Assembly: GCA_947573015.1 (NCBI GenBank)
Contig: CANPDS010000102.1
Location: forward strand, 1 to 8,405
Origin: an uncultured Muribaculum sp.
GTDB lineage: Bacteria; Bacteroidota; Bacteroidia; Bacteroidales; Muribaculaceae
Direction: 5' to 3'
DNA length: 8,405 nt
Translations under genes and position numbers: made by a program
Notes under the pieces: model-generated
What the model saw: the letters and a program-made list of their open reading frames with translations, nothing else
What the model was told of the DNA's origin: nothing
Databases searched by the model: none
Shown here: positions 7,294 to 8,405 of the stretch, one piece after another
Position numbering within the stretch: position 1 is the first letter of the stretch
Layout of the letters: every line of letters starts with the position of its first letter

Positions 7294-7301
7294 CAAAGAT
7301 A
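7294..7301 (-). promoter_or_regulatory. Bacteroidota -7 promoter element for the dCMP deaminase operon
   Basis: On the minus strand this reads TATCTTTG, an exact TAnnTTTG match, followed by CA as is common in this phylum. The expected transcription start is about 7288-7290, giving a leader of about 20-40 bases before the dCMP deaminase. No good TTTG is seen about 19 bases further upstream. It would serve the five-gene cluster down to 3264. Confidence 0.52.
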
Positions 7302-7415
7302 CAAATTTCCCACCATTGTACTACACTCATTAAAGCCTTTTATTCGGGTTTTATAAATCATAAGTACTATATCATTTGTCAGCCAATACCCAACAGACAT
7401 ATTCGCCATTAAAAT

Positions 7416-7449
7416 CAAAGCGAACCGTTCTCACGAGCGATTCGCTTTG
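7416..7449 (-). terminator. Hairpin with 9-bp perfect stem, possible minus-strand terminator
   Basis: CAAAGCGAA at 7416-7424 pairs with TTCGCTTTG at 7441-7449, enclosing 16 bases. An inner CG/CG pair can lengthen the stem. Read on the minus strand it is followed by ATTTTAAT, a weak T-run of four. It lies 345 bases past the stop of the DUF6377-like gene, too far to be a simple terminator for that gene. It is better placed to end a transcript from the -7 box at 7630-7637, or to act inside a long leader. The stem is seen directly; the terminator role is inference. Confidence 0.38.
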
Positions 7450-7494
7450 TGGTAATTAAATACCCCTAATTTAAACCTAAAACATCATTCTTCT

Positions 7495-7520
7495 TAAAAA
7501 TGACACATAAATACTGTGTC
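7495..7520 (-). terminator. Short hairpin followed by five T, possible minus-strand terminator
   Basis: GACACA at 7502-7507 and TGTGTC at 7515-7520 form a 6-bp stem with a 7-base loop. On the minus strand the stem is followed by A, five T and AA, as in a weak intrinsic terminator. With the -7 box at 7630-7637 it would define a transcript of about 130 bases. Confidence 0.32.
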
Positions 7521-7589
7521 GACAAACTATCCTAATTCATTTTTCTAAAACTAAAACTCATGTTGCGATTTTCCGCAATCAAATCTATT

Positions 7590-7617
7590 AAAAGACGCGA
7601 TTTTTCATAGGTCTTTT
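7590..7617. repeat. Inverted repeat AAAAGAC/GTCTTTT
   Basis: AAAAGAC at 7590-7596 and GTCTTTT at 7611-7617 form a 7-bp stem with a 14-base loop. It begins just after the expected start of a transcript from the -7 box at 7630-7637, so it could form a 5' hairpin of that RNA. The stem is mostly A-T and therefore weak. Confidence 0.25.
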
Positions 7618-7629
7618 TATTAGACAATG

Positions 7630-7637
7630 CAAAGATA
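7630..7637 (-). promoter_or_regulatory. Second Bacteroidota -7 promoter element, minus strand
   Basis: TATCTTTG on the minus strand is an exact TAnnTTTG match, within the same decamer TATCTTTGCA as the box at 7294-7301. It is 160 bases past the stop of the DUF6377-like gene and about 380 bases before the dCMP deaminase. There is a TTG upstream, but its spacing is shorter than usual for a -33 element. Confidence 0.38.
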
Positions 7638-7793
7638 GCGTCGAATTATCGCAACGATGCACGCATCAAGATAGAATATAAAATAATTACAGACTTTTTA
7701 AATTATAACAATCTAATAATCAACATAAAATATCAAATACCCCTCACATCGAAATATAAATGATTTTACAACATCAAATGGAATTTTTCACAC

Positions 7794-8405
7794 TTAAAGC
7801 CGACCGATAAGCATCACCTGGCGTTCAAATTCATCACGATTAAGAGCACGGTTTTTCATTCTATTGCGATAGGTATATACAGTGTTGACCGAAAGATTGA
7901 GAAAACGAGCGATCTTGCTACTGTCGTCTATTCCCAGACGCATAAATGCAAGTATACGGAGTTCGGGGGTAAGATGACCACCCTCTGCATCGCCAAGTTT
8001 CACACTATCTTTCATCAAAGCATTAACATCATTGATAAATGTAGGATATATATGGATAAACGCATCATCAAACTCCTTATAAAACAGCTGGCGTTGCTCA
8101 TCCTCCAACTTGCCTGTTTTCATCATGTGATATAGATCCTCAATCTGTCCGGCAGCCAACTTTCGAGATACAATCTTTGTCACCTCCTCCATTTTATCCA
8201 TATATATGTAACATAGCGACATAAAACGGCCGATATAGGCCTCCTTGACAGCATTTGATTTAGCCAGCTCCTCCTTGGAAGCAGCTAATTCACTGCGTTC
8301 TTTCGCCCTACGGTAAAATATCACACATATCAATATCAAAATAACTAACAGACACCCGACAATCAGGGCCAACAAAACTTTCGACTCCCTCTCACTATCC
8401 CTAAA
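7794..8405 (-). CDS. DUF6377-like membrane-anchored HTH regulator, C-terminal part (5' end beyond window)
   Basis: The frame is open from the right window edge to TAA at 7794-7796, giving 203 residues of a longer protein; no true start is visible. Residues about 11-31 of this piece form one strong transmembrane segment (LALIVGCLLVILILICVIF) followed by basic YRRAKER. A likely coiled coil comes next (SELAASKEELAKSNAVKEAYIGRF), then a helical region (YIYMDKMEEVTKIVSRKLAAGQ). The C-terminal LuxR-like HTH covers about 145-190: LTPELRILAFMRLGIDDSSKIARFLNLS, then VNTVYTYRNRMKNRAL. This order matches the Bacteroidota DUF6377 family, which usually carries N-terminal TPR repeats in the periplasm. DNA binding from the membrane is inferred from the domain order. 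It precedes the dCMP deaminase cluster on the same strand but is separated by about 525 bases, so it is probably a separate unit. Confidence 0.82.
   Translation of the reverse strand, partial: FRDSERESKVLLALIVGCLLVILILICVIFYRRAKERSELAASKEELAKSNAVKEAYIGRFMSLCYIYMDKMEEVTKIVSRKLAAGQIEDLYHMMKTGKLEDEQRQLFYKEFDDAFIHIYPTFINDVNALMKDSVKLGDAEGGHLTPELRILAFMRLGIDDSSKIARFLNLSVNTVYTYRNRMKNRALNRDEFERQVMLIGRL

Larger units (their letters stand above)
7412..7624 (-). ncRNA. Candidate small RNA or structured leader
   Basis: Predicted from signals only: an exact -7 box at 7630-7637 places a start near 7624. The minus-strand sequence then holds a 5' hairpin (7590-7617), a mid hairpin with a T-run (7502-7520), and a strong 9-bp hairpin followed by ATTTTAAT (7416-7449). 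No protein frame of note is inside. It could be an independent RNA of about 130 or 210 bases, or the start of a long alternative 5' leader of the dCMP deaminase operon. I do not recognise it as a known RNA family. Confidence 0.2.
7269..7793. other. AT-rich non-coding region of about 525 bases
   Basis: It lies between the DUF6377-like gene and the dCMP deaminase gene, both on the minus strand. I find no plausible protein gene in it: frames are short, and the minus strand offers only tiny frames such as MKNRVF and MSFSFRKMN. It holds two exact -7 boxes on the minus strand (7294-7301 and 7630-7637), which share the decamer TGCAAAGATA on the plus strand. It also holds three inverted repeats (7416-7449, 7502-7520, 7590-7617), a palindrome (7283-7292), and a repeated decamer AAATACCCCT at 7458-7467 and 7735-7744. 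Confidence 0.7.

Noticed and set aside
7563..7578. TTGCG/CGCAA inverted repeat
   Set aside because: A 5-bp stem with a 6-base loop is expected by chance in a region of this length, and nothing beside it suggests a role.
7560..7612. Tiny minus-strand frames MKNRVF and MSFSFRKMN as leader peptides
   Set aside because: They are under ten codons, have no repeated regulatory codon such as a run of one amino acid, and no visible ribosome binding site.

Overview
The window looks like a chromosomal segment of a Bacteroidota genome, most likely order Bacteroidales and perhaps Muribaculaceae (family level is inference). Reasons: several intergenic sites match the Bacteroidota -7 promoter element TAnnTTTG; strong Shine-Dalgarno sites are absent; and the protein families are typical of the group (a DUF6377-type membrane-anchored regulator, a Bacteroidetes-style dCMP deaminase, a long S41 peptidase, and a 'LLDAYALIYRAYYAL' start on DNA polymerase I). 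No mobile element, CRISPR array, tRNA or rRNA was seen.

Layout. (1) 1-2157, minus strand: polA, the first 719 codons, with the C-terminal polymerase part off the left edge. (2) 2158-2252: a short divergent promoter region. (3) 2253-3230, plus strand: a long-chain polyprenyl diphosphate synthase. (4) 3264-7247, minus strand: a tight five-gene cluster. In transcription order it is dCMP deaminase, S41 C-terminal processing peptidase, 5-formyltetrahydrofolate cyclo-ligase, a ScdA_N/hemerythrin-like protein whose metal ligands seem lost, and a small LuxR-type regulator. (5) About 7248-7793: an AT-rich non-coding stretch of roughly 525 bases with two good -7 boxes and three hairpins on the minus strand. 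It is probably the operon promoter plus a long leader or a small RNA. (6) 7794-8405, minus strand: the C-terminal part of a DUF6377-like membrane-tethered HTH regulator, with its N-terminus off the right edge.

How the genes fit together. dCMP deaminase makes dUMP, the substrate of thymidylate synthase. 5-formyl-THF cyclo-ligase returns 5-formyl-THF to the one-carbon folate pool that thymidylate synthase draws on. The peptidase acts in the cell envelope, and its link to the other two is not obvious. The last two genes of the cluster look like a sensor-like/regulator pair of unknown signal. Polyprenyl synthase most likely makes the menaquinone side chain.

Most of the window is conserved housekeeping DNA. 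The points most worth a second look are the apparent loss of the proofreading active site in Pol I, the metal-ligand-poor hemerythrin-like protein paired with a LuxR protein, and the structured non-coding region upstream of the dCMP deaminase.
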